Source of the DNA: Lewinella sp. W8
Lineage (GTDB): Bacteria; Bacteroidota; Bacteroidia; Chitinophagales; Saprospiraceae
Reading direction: 5' to 3'
DNA: 64,000 nucleotides
Assembly (NCBI RefSeq): GCF_004375085.3
Contig: NZ_SNAQ03000005.1
Coordinates: forward strand, 124,001 to 188,000
The notes under the pieces are model-generated. The model did no database searches. It was not told the DNA's origin and worked only from the letters and a program-made list of their open reading frames with translations. Made by a program: the position numbers and the translations under genes. Position 1 is the first letter of the stretch. Every line of letters starts with the position of its first letter. This document shows positions 43,874 to 52,246 of this stretch, in pieces.

Positions 43874-44920
43874 ATGAAATATCACCTCGTATCCGGCGGC
43901 TGCGGCTTCGTTGGCCGCAATATGGTCAAGCGGCTCTACAATACCACGGAAGACACCATCATCTTCATTGATAACCTCTCCGTGGGCACCCACCCCAGCA
44001 CCTGGCTCGACGCCCCCTGGCGGAAGAAGGAAGGGGTCATGGAAGTGTACGGCGAAGACGAGCGGCTGATCTTCCTGCACCAGGATTTCCGCCACTTCCT
44101 GCGCAACGTCATCGACGTGCCCAATTTTGTGCGGGATAACTACGCCCCGGACTTCGAGCGCTTCAGCGACGTATTCCACTTCGCCGCCATTGTCGGCGGC
44201 CGGGCCACCATCGAAGGTGACCCCATGAAGGTGGCGCTGGACCTGAGCATCGACGCGGAGTTCTTCTACTGGGTCACCCGCCAGAAGCCCGACCGGGTCC
44301 TCTACCCCTCCAGCTCGGCAGCCTACCCCATCGACCTCCAGACCGAAGGCGACGCCATCGCCCTGGCCGAGACCGACATCAATTTCAAGAAAATGGGTGA
44401 GCCGGACATGACCTATGGCTGGTCCAAACTCACCGGAGAATACCTGGCCAAGATCGCCGCGGAGCACTACGACCTGAGCGTGACCTGCATCCGCCCCTTC
44501 AGCGGCTACGGCGAAGACCAGGACCTCACCTACCCCATCCCCGCCATCGCCGCACGGATCGCCCGCCGGGAAGATCCCGTCGAGGTCTGGGGTACCGGCC
44601 GGCAGGGACGCGACTTCGTCCACATCGACGACGTCATCGACTGCATCCTCTACGCCATGGACCGCGTCAAGGACGGATCGGCCATCAACATCGGCCGCGG
44701 AGAACTGCTCTCCTTCATCGAGATCATCGAAACCCTCTGCGACATCGAAGGCTACAACCCCCAGATCAAGCAGCTTCTCGACAAGCCCGTCGGCGTCTTC
44801 AGCCGTTACTCCAACATGGACTACGTCAACAACGAACTCGGCTGGACGGCCAGCATCAGCGTGCGCGAAGGCATGGGACGGGTACTGGCGGCACAGAAAA
44901 AAGCGCAGGGGATTGGGTAG
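43874..44920 (+). CDS. NAD-dependent nucleotide-sugar epimerase/dehydratase (extended SDR)
   Basis: 348 residues. Rossmann motif G-G-C-G-F-V-G (7-13), acidic residue binding NAD ribose in F-I-D-N-L-S, active-site S-S-S-A-A-Y-P and Y-x-x-x-K in Y-G-W-S-K-L-T-G-E-Y. The pattern F-A-A-I-V-G-G-R and G-R-D-F-V-H-I-D-D-V is typical of sugar epimerases making precursors for surface glycans (GDP-mannose 3,5-epimerase or UDP-glucose epimerase group). Exact substrate unclear. The following glycosyltransferase supports a role in exopolysaccharide or LPS glycan synthesis. Confidence 0.85.
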   Translation: MKYHLVSGGCGFVGRNMVKRLYNTTEDTIIFIDNLSVGTHPSTWLDAPWRKKEGVMEVYGEDERLIFLHQDFRHFLRNVIDVPNFVRDNYAPDFERFSDVFHFAAIVGGRATIEGDPMKVALDLSIDAEFFYWVTRQKPDRVLYPSSSAAYPIDLQTEGDAIALAETDINFKKMGEPDMTYGWSKLTGEYLAKIAAEHYDLSVTCIRPFSGYGEDQDLTYPIPAIAARIARREDPVEVWGTGRQGRDFVHIDDVIDCILYAMDRVKDGSAINIGRGELLSFIEIIETLCDIEGYNPQIKQLLDKPVGVFSRYSNMDYVNNELGWTASISVREGMGRVLAAQKKAQGIG

Positions 44921-45065
44921 TTGCTGGAGGCTCGTTGCTAGTTAACTGGTTGCTGGTTAACTGGTTGCTGGTCGCTATTTCTGCCGCCCCTACCTCCTAC
45001 TTTCTATCCGCTCCTTCCCGCTACTTCCTACCCCCTAAATCCTTGATCCTTAATCCTCACTCCTA
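44921..45065. repeat. Short low-complexity tract between epimerase and glycosyltransferase
   Basis: 145 bp. Starts with two direct copies of TTAACTGGTTGCTGG inside a TTGCTGGTTGCT-type tract, also seen at 7996-8020 and 38221-38241, then a C/T-rich stretch up to the next ATG. No terminator stem, so read-through to the glycosyltransferase is possible. Confidence 0.6.
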
Positions 45066-46358
45066 ATGACCAAGATTGTCTGCTTCGGCCCCGGTCCGAT
45101 GTTCAAAGGCGGGATTTCCAACTACAACACTTCGCTGGCCAAGGCCTTTGACCGGCGGGGGGACTGCGAGGTGCACATTGTGTCGTGGACGCAGCAGTAT
45201 CCGGCCATCATCCCGCGGGAGTTCGTGGACAAGAAGAGCAAGGTTGACCTATTAGAGGGGACCAATATTCAAGTCCATTATCTGACGAATTACAATAATC
45301 CGCTGAGCTGGACGGCGACGGCCAATAAGATCATTGAGCTGGAGGCCGATATCGTTATTTTCCAGTGGGCCATCGCCATTCAGGGGCTGCCGCTGGGGCG
45401 CATTGCCCGAAAATTGGTCAAGCACGGCGGCATGGAGGTCATCTTTGACCTGCACTTCGTCATTCAGAAGGAGAGCAGCTCACTGGACAAGCGGTTCACC
45501 CACTACGGCATCGCGCCGGCCAGCAGCTACGTGGCCCACGCCTACAAGACCGTGGACGAGCTACGCGAGCTGTTCCCGCAGCGTGAATTTTTGGTATCGG
45601 AGGACGGTAATTGGGGCGAGGCCGCAGGTGCCGAGGCAATGCCGGGGCGCAAGGTCATCAAGTTGTACCACCCGATCTACGATCTTTTCGCTCCCCAGGC
45701 GGACTTCGACGTAGCGGCCTTCAAGGCCGAGCACGGACTGCGGGAAAACGTCTTCCTATTCTTTGGCTTCATCCGCAAGTACAAGGGGCTTCATAACGTC
45801 ATCAAGGCCTTCGCCAAACTCGCCGAACGGCGGGAGGACGTCTCCCTGATCATCTGCGGGGAAAGCTTCTGGGATACCCTGAAGGCCGACAAGCTCAGCA
45901 CCAAGATCAAGAACGCCACCTTCGGGCTGGCCAAAAAGATCTTCCTCAAGAAGAGCGACGACGAACGCAACTACCGTCCCCTGGAGCTGGTCGACCAACT
46001 TGGCATCCGGGACCGGACAATGATCAAGAACGAGTTCGTCGCCAACGAGGAAGTGCACCAATACTTCCAGGCGAGTGATGCGGTGGTGCTGTTCTACAGC
46101 TACGCCACGCCATCGGGCGTGGAGTCCATCAGCTACAACTTCCGCCTGCCCGCCGTGGCCACCAAAGTCGGCCACTTTCCGGAGACCATCCAGGAGGGCT
46201 ACAACGGCTACCTCGCCGAACCCGACGACATCGAAGACATGGCCCGGCAGATGGAAAAAATGATCACCGACCCCATCCCCCGCGACAACGTGGCCGAAAC
46301 CACCAAATCCATGAGTTGGGACAACTACGCCCAGGCCATCCTTAACGGGGCGCGGTAA
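45066..46358 (+). CDS. Glycosyltransferase, GT4-like (GT-B fold)
   Basis: 430 residues. N-terminal Rossmann half starts K-I-V-C-F-G-P-G-P-M-F-K-G-G-I-S-N-Y; the C-terminal nucleotide-sugar half begins near 225 (N-V-F-L-F-F-G-F-I-R-K-Y-K-G) and holds the donor region S-D-A-V-V-L-F-Y-S-Y-A-T-P-S-G-V-E-S-I (about 337) where the E-x7-E-type motif of GT4 would be. An insert of basic residues at about 290-305 is unusual. It likely adds a sugar to an envelope glycan using the nucleotide sugar from the upstream epimerase. Start at the first ATG of the frame. Confidence 0.82.
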   Translation: MTKIVCFGPGPMFKGGISNYNTSLAKAFDRRGDCEVHIVSWTQQYPAIIPREFVDKKSKVDLLEGTNIQVHYLTNYNNPLSWTATANKIIELEADIVIFQWAIAIQGLPLGRIARKLVKHGGMEVIFDLHFVIQKESSSLDKRFTHYGIAPASSYVAHAYKTVDELRELFPQREFLVSEDGNWGEAAGAEAMPGRKVIKLYHPIYDLFAPQADFDVAAFKAEHGLRENVFLFFGFIRKYKGLHNVIKAFAKLAERREDVSLIICGESFWDTLKADKLSTKIKNATFGLAKKIFLKKSDDERNYRPLELVDQLGIRDRTMIKNEFVANEEVHQYFQASDAVVLFYSYATPSGVESISYNFRLPAVATKVGHFPETIQEGYNGYLAEPDDIEDMARQMEKMITDPIPRDNVAETTKSMSWDNYAQAILNGAR

Positions 46359-46382
46359 CGTTCGCCATATAACATCAGCGTT

Positions 46383-46422
46383 CATCGGATGCCTCCCGAG
46401 CAACGCGACGGTTCATCCGATG
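46383..46422. repeat. 9-bp inverted repeat downstream of the glycosyltransferase
   Basis: CATCGGATG (46383-46391) with CATCCGATG (46414-46422); begins with the same GTTCATCGG as module gamma, so it may be a degenerate gamma copy. Confidence 0.5.
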
Positions 46423-46520
46423 GATCGCGGGACGGTGTAAGCACTGTATCGCCTACCGAAAAGTGCAAGCAGGAACTCGATTCCTAGGGAATGTTGGTGA
46501 TTGTTAAAAGCGGTTACTAG

Positions 46521-46542
46521 GCCGCAAGGCATGCCTTGCGGC
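46521..46542. terminator. Perfect 22-bp palindrome after the glycosyltransferase
   Basis: Arms of 10 bp (GCCGCAAGGC with GCCTTGCGGC) around AT. No long T-run, but the location 160 bp after the stop suits a terminator or a protein-binding site. Confidence 0.5.
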
Positions 46543-46569
46543 TACTTTATGGCGGATAAAAGACAACCA

Positions 46570-47372
46570 CCGGTCGGCGGACGAACCAGCTCGTACCTCG
46601 CGTTTCGGCCGGCGACCTTTTCCCAAGACCTCTCCCCTCCTTCGGCCTGGAAGGCCGTTCCTTCCTGCGGAGCGGGGTCTGCCGTCCGTTCGCAGAACGG
46701 CAAGGGCCTCGCGACCAACCGATAGATATCCACCGGTCGGCGGACGAACCAGCTCGTGCCTCTGTCTCGGCCGGCGACCTTTTCCCAGGACCTCTCCCCT
46801 ACCTCGGCCTGGAAAGCCGTTCCTCCTGCGGAGCGGGGTCTGCCGTCCGTTCGCAGAACGGCCAGAACCTCGCGACCAACCGGATTAAGCCACCGGTCGG
46901 CGGACGAACCAGCTCGTACCTCGCGTTTCGGCCGACGACCTTTTCCCACGACCTCTCCCCTCCTTCGGCCTGGAAGGCCGTTCCTTCCTGCGGAGCGGGG
47001 TCTGCCGTCCGTTCGCAGAACGGCCAGAACCTCGCGACCAACCGAATTAAGCCACCGGTCGGCGGACGAACCAGCTCGTGCCTCTGTCTCGGCCGGCGAC
47101 CTTTTCCCAGGACCTCTCCCCTACCTCGGCCTGGAAGGCCGTTCCTTCCTGCGGAGCGGGGTCTGCCGTCCGTTCGCAGAACGACAAGGGCCTCGCGACC
47201 AACCGATAGATATCCACCGGTCGGCGGACGAACCAGCTCGTGCCTCGCGTTTCGGCCGACGACCTCTTCCCACGAACTCTACCCTCCTTCGGCCTGGAAG
47301 GCCGTTCCTTCCTGCGGAGCGGGGTCTGCCGTCCGTTCGCAGAACGGCCAGGGCCTCGCGACCCAGCGCTGA
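46570..47372. repeat. Tandem array, period about 162 bp, five copies (modules alpha + beta)
   Basis: Unit starts (CCGGTCGG) at 46570, 46733, 46893, 47055 and 47217, i.e. steps of 163, 160, 162 and 162. Each unit is module alpha (49 bp, imperfect stem-loop), a CTTTTCCC-containing spacer and module beta with GGCCTGGAAGGCC and CGTTCGCAGAACG dyads and an end GGGCCTCGCGACC. Units 2 and 4 share a variant (GTGCCTCTGTCTCGG), others the GTACCTCGCGTTTCGG form. Single modules occur at 35.77 and 38.39-38.74 kb. Frames through it encode only repeated Pro/Arg/Ser-rich sequence. Confidence 0.9.
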
Positions 47373-47549
47373 ACATCATGGCACCTCCACCGGCCATACG
47401 CGGCACCTGCGCACCGTCGCCCAAAGCACCAGCAACACGAAAGTAATCACGGTTTCCGGACAAAAAGCCCCGAGATAGCTGGCCGCCCAACGAACTAGGT
47501 AGACCCTGGTGGGGTTTATCCATCAACGCTCACATTTCCCGCTACCGCG

Positions 47550-50500
47550 ATGCAATACACCACCTCCTGCCGCTTATTCGGCCTACTGGTCATCGGATTA
47601 CTGTTTACGCAGTGCGCCGATTTCCGCCCCCATGAACTGCCCATTGAGGGCCTGACCAGCGAAGCGCCCCCCACCGGAAAGTTGGAATATTCCACCTTTA
47701 TGGTCGGAGACCTGGGCTACGATTACGATCGTGGCCTGACCACCCTGGAGGCCATGGTCAAGGCCATGCCCGAGGGCAAAAAGAAAAGCTCCCTACTCCT
47801 ACTCGGTGACATCACCGGTCCCGACGGACTCCGCAAAAAGGGCGGCGCCGAACGGGTACACCTGGAGGCCATCGGTAAGCGGCTGAGTCGGGTACCGGGG
47901 AAGGTCTACTATACCCCCGGTGAAAATGAGCTGGGCCGCGCCGGAAATTTTTCCCGCCTTAAGCGGCTGGAAGAATTTTTTGAAGAAGAGATCGACAAGA
48001 AGGTCGAGTTCATGCCCAACCGCGCCTGTTCCGGACCCGACGACGAAGAGATTTTTGACCGCGTCGGCCTCATTGGCGTCAGCACCGCCTGGTACCTTGC
48101 CGACTGGAGCCAGGACGAGGAAGTGAGTGAGGGCTGTGATTACCGCGACCGTCGGTCCATGCTCTTTGCGGTGGCCGACGAGATCAAGGGCTACCGGGAT
48201 CAGGTGAAGATCGTGATGATGCACCACCCGCTGCAGAGCAGCGGCAATCGCGGCGGACAGTTCAGCTTCGCCCAGCACATTTTCCCGCTGGCCGACGTCA
48301 TTCCCGGAGCCTACGTTCCCCTGCCGGTGGTGGGTTCCATCGTGCGTGGGGTGCAGTCCTCCGGGGGCGGAAGCCAGGACGTGAACAGCCTCCTTTACCA
48401 GGAATTTGTGAACCGGGTAAAAATGGGGATTGATGATGAGGCCAACGTAATCTTCGTGAGTGCCCACGAGCAGAATATGATGGTCGCCCACGAAAAGAAT
48501 TATATCCAGGTGGTGGCGGGCTCGGGAAGCGTACGCGGGCCGGCCAAGGGTGGAAACGACGCGAACTTTACCTACGGAGCCATTGGTTTCAGCCGCCTCG
48601 ACTTCTACGACGACGGAACGGTGTACATCGGCTTTTATTCCGTTGACAAAAACGGAGACACCAGGACCGTTTTCTACCGGAGAATCATCGAGGACCGTTT
48701 CGAGCCCCAGGACGAAGGTATTGAGGAGGCCCCCTCCGAACCGATTGACGGTCAGGTAGTCAAGGCCAGCATCTACGGCACCGAAGTGCAGGACAAGAGT
48801 AGTCTGTACAAGGGAACCTTCGGTAAGCACTACCGTCCGCTCTACTACACGCCGGTGGAGGTTCCGGTACTGAAAATCGACACCATCAACGGCGGGCTGA
48901 ACCCCTATCGTCGGGGCGGCGGCATGACCACCATGAGCCTGCATACCGAGGGCGGAGATGGCCGCCTTTACCAATTGCGGTCGGTTCGGAAGAACCCGGC
49001 ACAACTGTTGCCCAGCATCCTGGAGCGCTCCTTTGCCGCCGACCTGGCCAAGGACCAGTTTACCGCCATTCATCCCTACGCGCCACTGGCGCTCCCGCCG
49101 ATGCAGCAAAAACTCGGCCTGTTTGGGGCTGACCCGCTCCTGTACTACATCCCCAAGCAGAACGCCCTGGGGCAGTACAACACCAACTTTGGGGGAGAAA
49201 TGTACTGGCTCGAGCAGCGGCCCGACGAAGACTGGAGTGGTACGCGCTTCTTTGGGGGGAGCAAGGACATCATCAGCAATTCCGCCATGCGGGAGGAACT
49301 CACCAAGAGTTGGAAGACCTACGCGGATCAGAACAACTACGCCCGGGCGCGACTGTTTGACCTCTGGATCGGCGACTGGGACCGGCACCGCGATCAGTGG
49401 CGCTGGGCCGCCTTTGAGGAAGAAGACGGTCGGACGCGCTACGTTGCCGTGGCCCGGGACCGTGATCAGGTCTTCAGTGACTTTGACGGTGCCCTGATCG
49501 GACTGGCACGCGTATTCGTGCCTGAGGCCCGGAAATTGCGTCCCTTTGACGAGCGCATGGACAAGGCCCGTTGGCGGGCCATGAACGGAAAGTGGAACGA
49601 CCGACTTTTCCTCAACCGCATCACCCGCGAAGAAATGCTGGCCGAAGCCCGGTTCATCCAGGGAACGCTGACCGAAGACCTGATTGACCAATCCCTCAAC
49701 CTCATGCCCCCGGAAGTCCGCGAGTACAGTCTGCGGGAAGAGCGCATTGGCGATAAACTGAAGGTCCGGTTAACGCAGTTGGAAGACTTTGCGGAGGAAT
49801 ACTACGAATTTCTGGCCCGGGAAGTGACCGTTTTGGGCACCGACAAGGACGACGTCATCATGTTGGAGGGCAAGGAGGACGGCACCCTGTCCGTACGGCT
49901 CTACGATGCCGACAAGGAAGGCGAAGCCGACGAGTTGTTTTACGACCGGACCTTCCGGAAGCGGGAAACCAGGGAAGTTAGAATCTATGGCCTTGACGGA
50001 GACGACCGCTTTGTGGTGAAGGGGGAGCAGGTTCCGATAAAAATCCGCTTAATCGGCGGTACGGACGGCGACAAGATTGAATCAATGGGCAAACTCCGGG
50101 TACTCGCGCACGATGAGAAGGAGGGTATGGAGATTGAGGGGGCAAAGTCCCGGGTCGCCGACCGCCGCTCCGACAATCACCCGGAGCTCAACCAGTATGA
50201 TTTCGAGGAGTTCTACCCCAATTACACGACGCCCATCCCCTCCCTGGGCTTCAACGTAGACGACGGTTTCTTCATTGGCGCCGGATTTACCCGCACCATT
50301 TCCGGGTTCAAGCCTGATCCCTACGCCCAGCGTCATACCTTCCTGGCAAGTTACTCCACCAACGAGTTTTACAAGCTCCAGTACGATGGTGAATTCAACA
50401 ATGCCTTTGGCCGTTATAGTGACCTGACGGCGGAAACGTATTACTACAGCCCCGGATACGTGGCCAACTTCTTCGGCATCGGTAACGATGCGCCGGGGCA

Positions 50501-51290
50501 GCCCGAAGAAGGTGATGAGTTAGGCCTGGCCGACGATCAGATTCTGGAATATAACCGTGCCCGGCGGGAAGAATTCTACGTCAACCCCATGCTGAGATTC
50601 CGCGGAAAGCGCAACCGCTTTGCCTTCTCGGTGGGTCCGTTTTACCACTCCCTGGAACTGGACGACGACACCCCGGATTTCGCCCTTATCCTCAACACCG
50701 ACGGCATTCCCGACCGGGTTTTTGACGAGCAGCGGTTCGGGGGTTTTGCCGCCCACCTGAGTTCCAACAACCTGGCCAATCCGCTCATTGCGGATCAGGG
50801 CTTGAGCTACGATTTCTACGCGCGGCAAACCTGGAACTTGCAGAACGAAGATTTGTCGACCTTCAAGTATGGCGGACAAGTTTCGATCTACCGGATGCTG
50901 ACCAAGGCGATCAATCTGGCTACCCGGATTGGCTTTGAGCACAATACCGGCACGCCGGAGTTTTATCAGCTCACTTCCATGGGAGGGCGGACCAACTACC
51001 GCGCCGCCCGTTCGGAGCGCTACCGGGGTAACACCATGTTCTTCCAGAATATTGACCTGCGCTTTATGGGCTTCCAGTTCGGCAAGAATGAAGCGCCCAC
51101 CGTGGCCGGCTTCATCCTGGGGATGGATTACGGGCGCGTCTGGCTCGACGGGGAAGACAGTGACACCTGGCATATCGGCTACGGTGGTGGCTTATGGATG
51201 GCCCCGCTGGGCGCTACGATCATTCACCTGACCTACTTTACGGACAACGACGACGCTCGGATTTCTTTCGGTGCCGGGTTCCCCTTTTAG
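47550..51290 (+). CDS. Surface protein: metallophosphoesterase / kinase-like / Omp85-type beta-barrel fusion
   Basis: 1246 residues. Lipobox L-F-T-Q-C (about Cys23). Residues 45-380 form a calcineurin-like phosphoesterase: V-G-D-L-G-Y-D (52), L-L-G-D-I (85), M-M-H-H-P-L (224), S-A-H-E-Q-N (305); the usual G-N-H-[DE] is changed to G-E-N-E, so metal binding may be altered. Residues 470-760 include L-W-I-G-D-W-D-R-H-R-D-Q-W (606-618) and A-R-D-R-D-Q-V-F (635-642), a pattern reminiscent of Fam20C/CotH/HipA-type kinases. From about 890 there are amphipathic strands, with the Omp85-like G-G-R-T-N-Y-R and R-Y-R-G (about 1147-1160) and a final I-S-F-G-A-G-F-P-F. Probably cell-surface phosphate or phosphoprotein metabolism; first gene of a three-gene operon. 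Confidence 0.75.
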   Translation: MQYTTSCRLFGLLVIGLLFTQCADFRPHELPIEGLTSEAPPTGKLEYSTFMVGDLGYDYDRGLTTLEAMVKAMPEGKKKSSLLLLGDITGPDGLRKKGGAERVHLEAIGKRLSRVPGKVYYTPGENELGRAGNFSRLKRLEEFFEEEIDKKVEFMPNRACSGPDDEEIFDRVGLIGVSTAWYLADWSQDEEVSEGCDYRDRRSMLFAVADEIKGYRDQVKIVMMHHPLQSSGNRGGQFSFAQHIFPLADVIPGAYVPLPVVGSIVRGVQSSGGGSQDVNSLLYQEFVNRVKMGIDDEANVIFVSAHEQNMMVAHEKNYIQVVAGSGSVRGPAKGGNDANFTYGAIGFSRLDFYDDGTVYIGFYSVDKNGDTRTVFYRRIIEDRFEPQDEGIEEAPSEPIDGQVVKASIYGTEVQDKSSLYKGTFGKHYRPLYYTPVEVPVLKIDTINGGLNPYRRGGGMTTMSLHTEGGDGRLYQLRSVRKNPAQLLPSILERSFAADLAKDQFTAIHPYAPLALPPMQQKLGLFGADPLLYYIPKQNALGQYNTNFGGEMYWLEQRPDEDWSGTRFFGGSKDIISNSAMREELTKSWKTYADQNNYARARLFDLWIGDWDRHRDQWRWAAFEEEDGRTRYVAVARDRDQVFSDFDGALIGLARVFVPEARKLRPFDERMDKARWRAMNGKWNDRLFLNRITREEMLAEARFIQGTLTEDLIDQSLNLMPPEVREYSLREERIGDKLKVRLTQLEDFAEEYYEFLAREVTVLGTDKDDVIMLEGKEDGTLSVRLYDADKEGEADELFYDRTFRKRETREVRIYGLDGDDRFVVKGEQVPIKIRLIGGTDGDKIESMGKLRVLAHDEKEGMEIEGAKSRVADRRSDNHPELNQYDFEEFYPNYTTPIPSLGFNVDDGFFIGAGFTRTISGFKPDPYAQRHTFLASYSTNEFYKLQYDGEFNNAFGRYSDLTAETYYYSPGYVANFFGIGNDAPGQPEEGDELGLADDQILEYNRARREEFYVNPMLRFRGKRNRFAFSVGPFYHSLELDDDTPDFALILNTDGIPDRVFDEQRFGGFAAHLSSNNLANPLIADQGLSYDFYARQTWNLQNEDLSTFKYGGQVSIYRMLTKAINLATRIGFEHNTGTPEFYQLTSMGGRTNYRAARSERYRGNTMFFQNIDLRFMGFQFGKNEAPTVAGFILGMDYGRVWLDGEDSDTWHIGYGGGLWMAPLGATIIHLTYFTDNDDARISFGAGFPF

Positions 51291-51307
51291 GCCAATTATC
51301 CATAACT

Positions 51308-52246
51308 ATGAACCTGCTGGAAAAACCTAATCTCCTCTCCCTGATCATCCTCCTGCTCATTTTTGTGCTGGCGGGAGGGTACGGCCTGATTACCTACACC
51401 CAGCGTCCCGAAACCGACCATTTCCACCTGGTCGACGATTTTGACTTCCCCTTCAACTTCGAAAAACCCGATCAGCTCGTGGGCCTACCGAGTCAGCTCA
51501 ATGAAATCAGCGGGCTAGCCCCCTGGTCCGAAACGGAAGTGCTGGGGGTACAGGATGAAGACGGAGAACTTTTCGTGATCAATACCGTCAGCGGAACCAT
51601 TACCAAGGAATTCCGCTTCGGGAAGGACCGGGACTATGAGGGAGTAGCTCGGCAGGAGGATACGCTCTACGTCCTGGAAGTAGACGGGGACGTTCACCGC
51701 TTCGTGCTGGAGGACGGAAAGCGGGAATACGACGCCGAGAAACTAGAAACCCCCTTCAGTTATCGCAACGACCTGGAGGGTATTTGCTACGATTCGGAAT
51801 CGCAGCAACTCCTTATGACCCCGAAGGCTCAGGAGCTAAACCCGGCGGAGGCAGATCAGAACCGCCGGGGTATTTATGCTTACCAACCACAGACCGGAGA
51901 ACTAGCCCCCCAACCCCTTTACTATATTGACGAGTACGAGGTGGGAGAGGCAATATACGGGAAGCGGTCCCGCTACATCATCAAACCCAGTGGAATTGCC
52001 GTTGACCCCCTCAGCGGTAATGTTTACGTGATCTCCTCCGTTGGTCACATCATGTTGGTGATTAACCGGGAAAGTCAGCTGCTGCACATCGAGTTATTAC
52101 CCCCCAAAATGTTTCCTCAGCCAGAAGGTATTACCTTCAACGATGCGGGCGACCTTTTCATCAGTAGTGAAGGTCGTGGAGGAGAAGCTAAATTGGCCAC
52201 CTTTACGCGGCGACAGACCGATCAAAACGATCAGTTGAATGAGTAA
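51308..52246 (+). CDS. Membrane-anchored SdiA-regulated/phytase-like beta-propeller protein
   Basis: 312 residues. One N-terminal transmembrane helix (about 9-28, L-S-L-I-I-L-L-L-I-F-V-L-A-G-G-Y). The rest has repeated propeller strands: L-N-E-I-S-G-L-A-P-W, R-D-Y-E-G-V-A-R-Q-E-D-T-L-Y-V-L-E, N-D-L-E-G-I-C-Y-D, K-P-S-G-I-A-V-D-P-L-S-G-N-V-Y-V-I-S-S and Q-P-E-G-I-T-F. This is the SdiA-regulated/esterase-like-phytase pattern with conserved E-G and S-G turn residues. Phytase activity is not proven. It begins 17 bp after the surface fusion gene and overlaps the next gene by 8 bp. Confidence 0.78.
   Translation: MNLLEKPNLLSLIILLLIFVLAGGYGLITYTQRPETDHFHLVDDFDFPFNFEKPDQLVGLPSQLNEISGLAPWSETEVLGVQDEDGELFVINTVSGTITKEFRFGKDRDYEGVARQEDTLYVLEVDGDVHRFVLEDGKREYDAEKLETPFSYRNDLEGICYDSESQQLLMTPKAQELNPAEADQNRRGIYAYQPQTGELAPQPLYYIDEYEVGEAIYGKRSRYIIKPSGIAVDPLSGNVYVISSVGHIMLVINRESQLLHIELLPPKMFPQPEGITFNDAGDLFISSEGRGGEAKLATFTRRQTDQNDQLNE

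Larger units (their letters stand above)
46359..47549. other. 1.2-kb intergenic region dominated by repeats
   Basis: From the glycosyltransferase stop to the surface phosphoesterase gene. Contains the two dyads at 46383 and 46521, the five-copy array, and at 47403-47421 a copy of the 19-bp GCACCTGCGC motif. The last 130 bp (47420-47549) should hold the promoter of the next operon; no clear -7 box was found there. Confidence 0.7.

Noticed and set aside
46570-47372. CRISPR array
   Set aside because: Repeats are head-to-tail units of about 162 bp with no unique 30-40 bp spacers, and no cas gene lies nearby.
46570-47372. Integron cassette array (attC-like sites)
   Set aside because: No integrase, no genes between the repeats and no recognisable attC core sites.
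46756-47478. 240-codon open frame through the tandem array
   Set aside because: It encodes repeated Pro/Arg/Ser-rich units caused by a period divisible by three in parts of the array; equivalent frames occur on the other strand.
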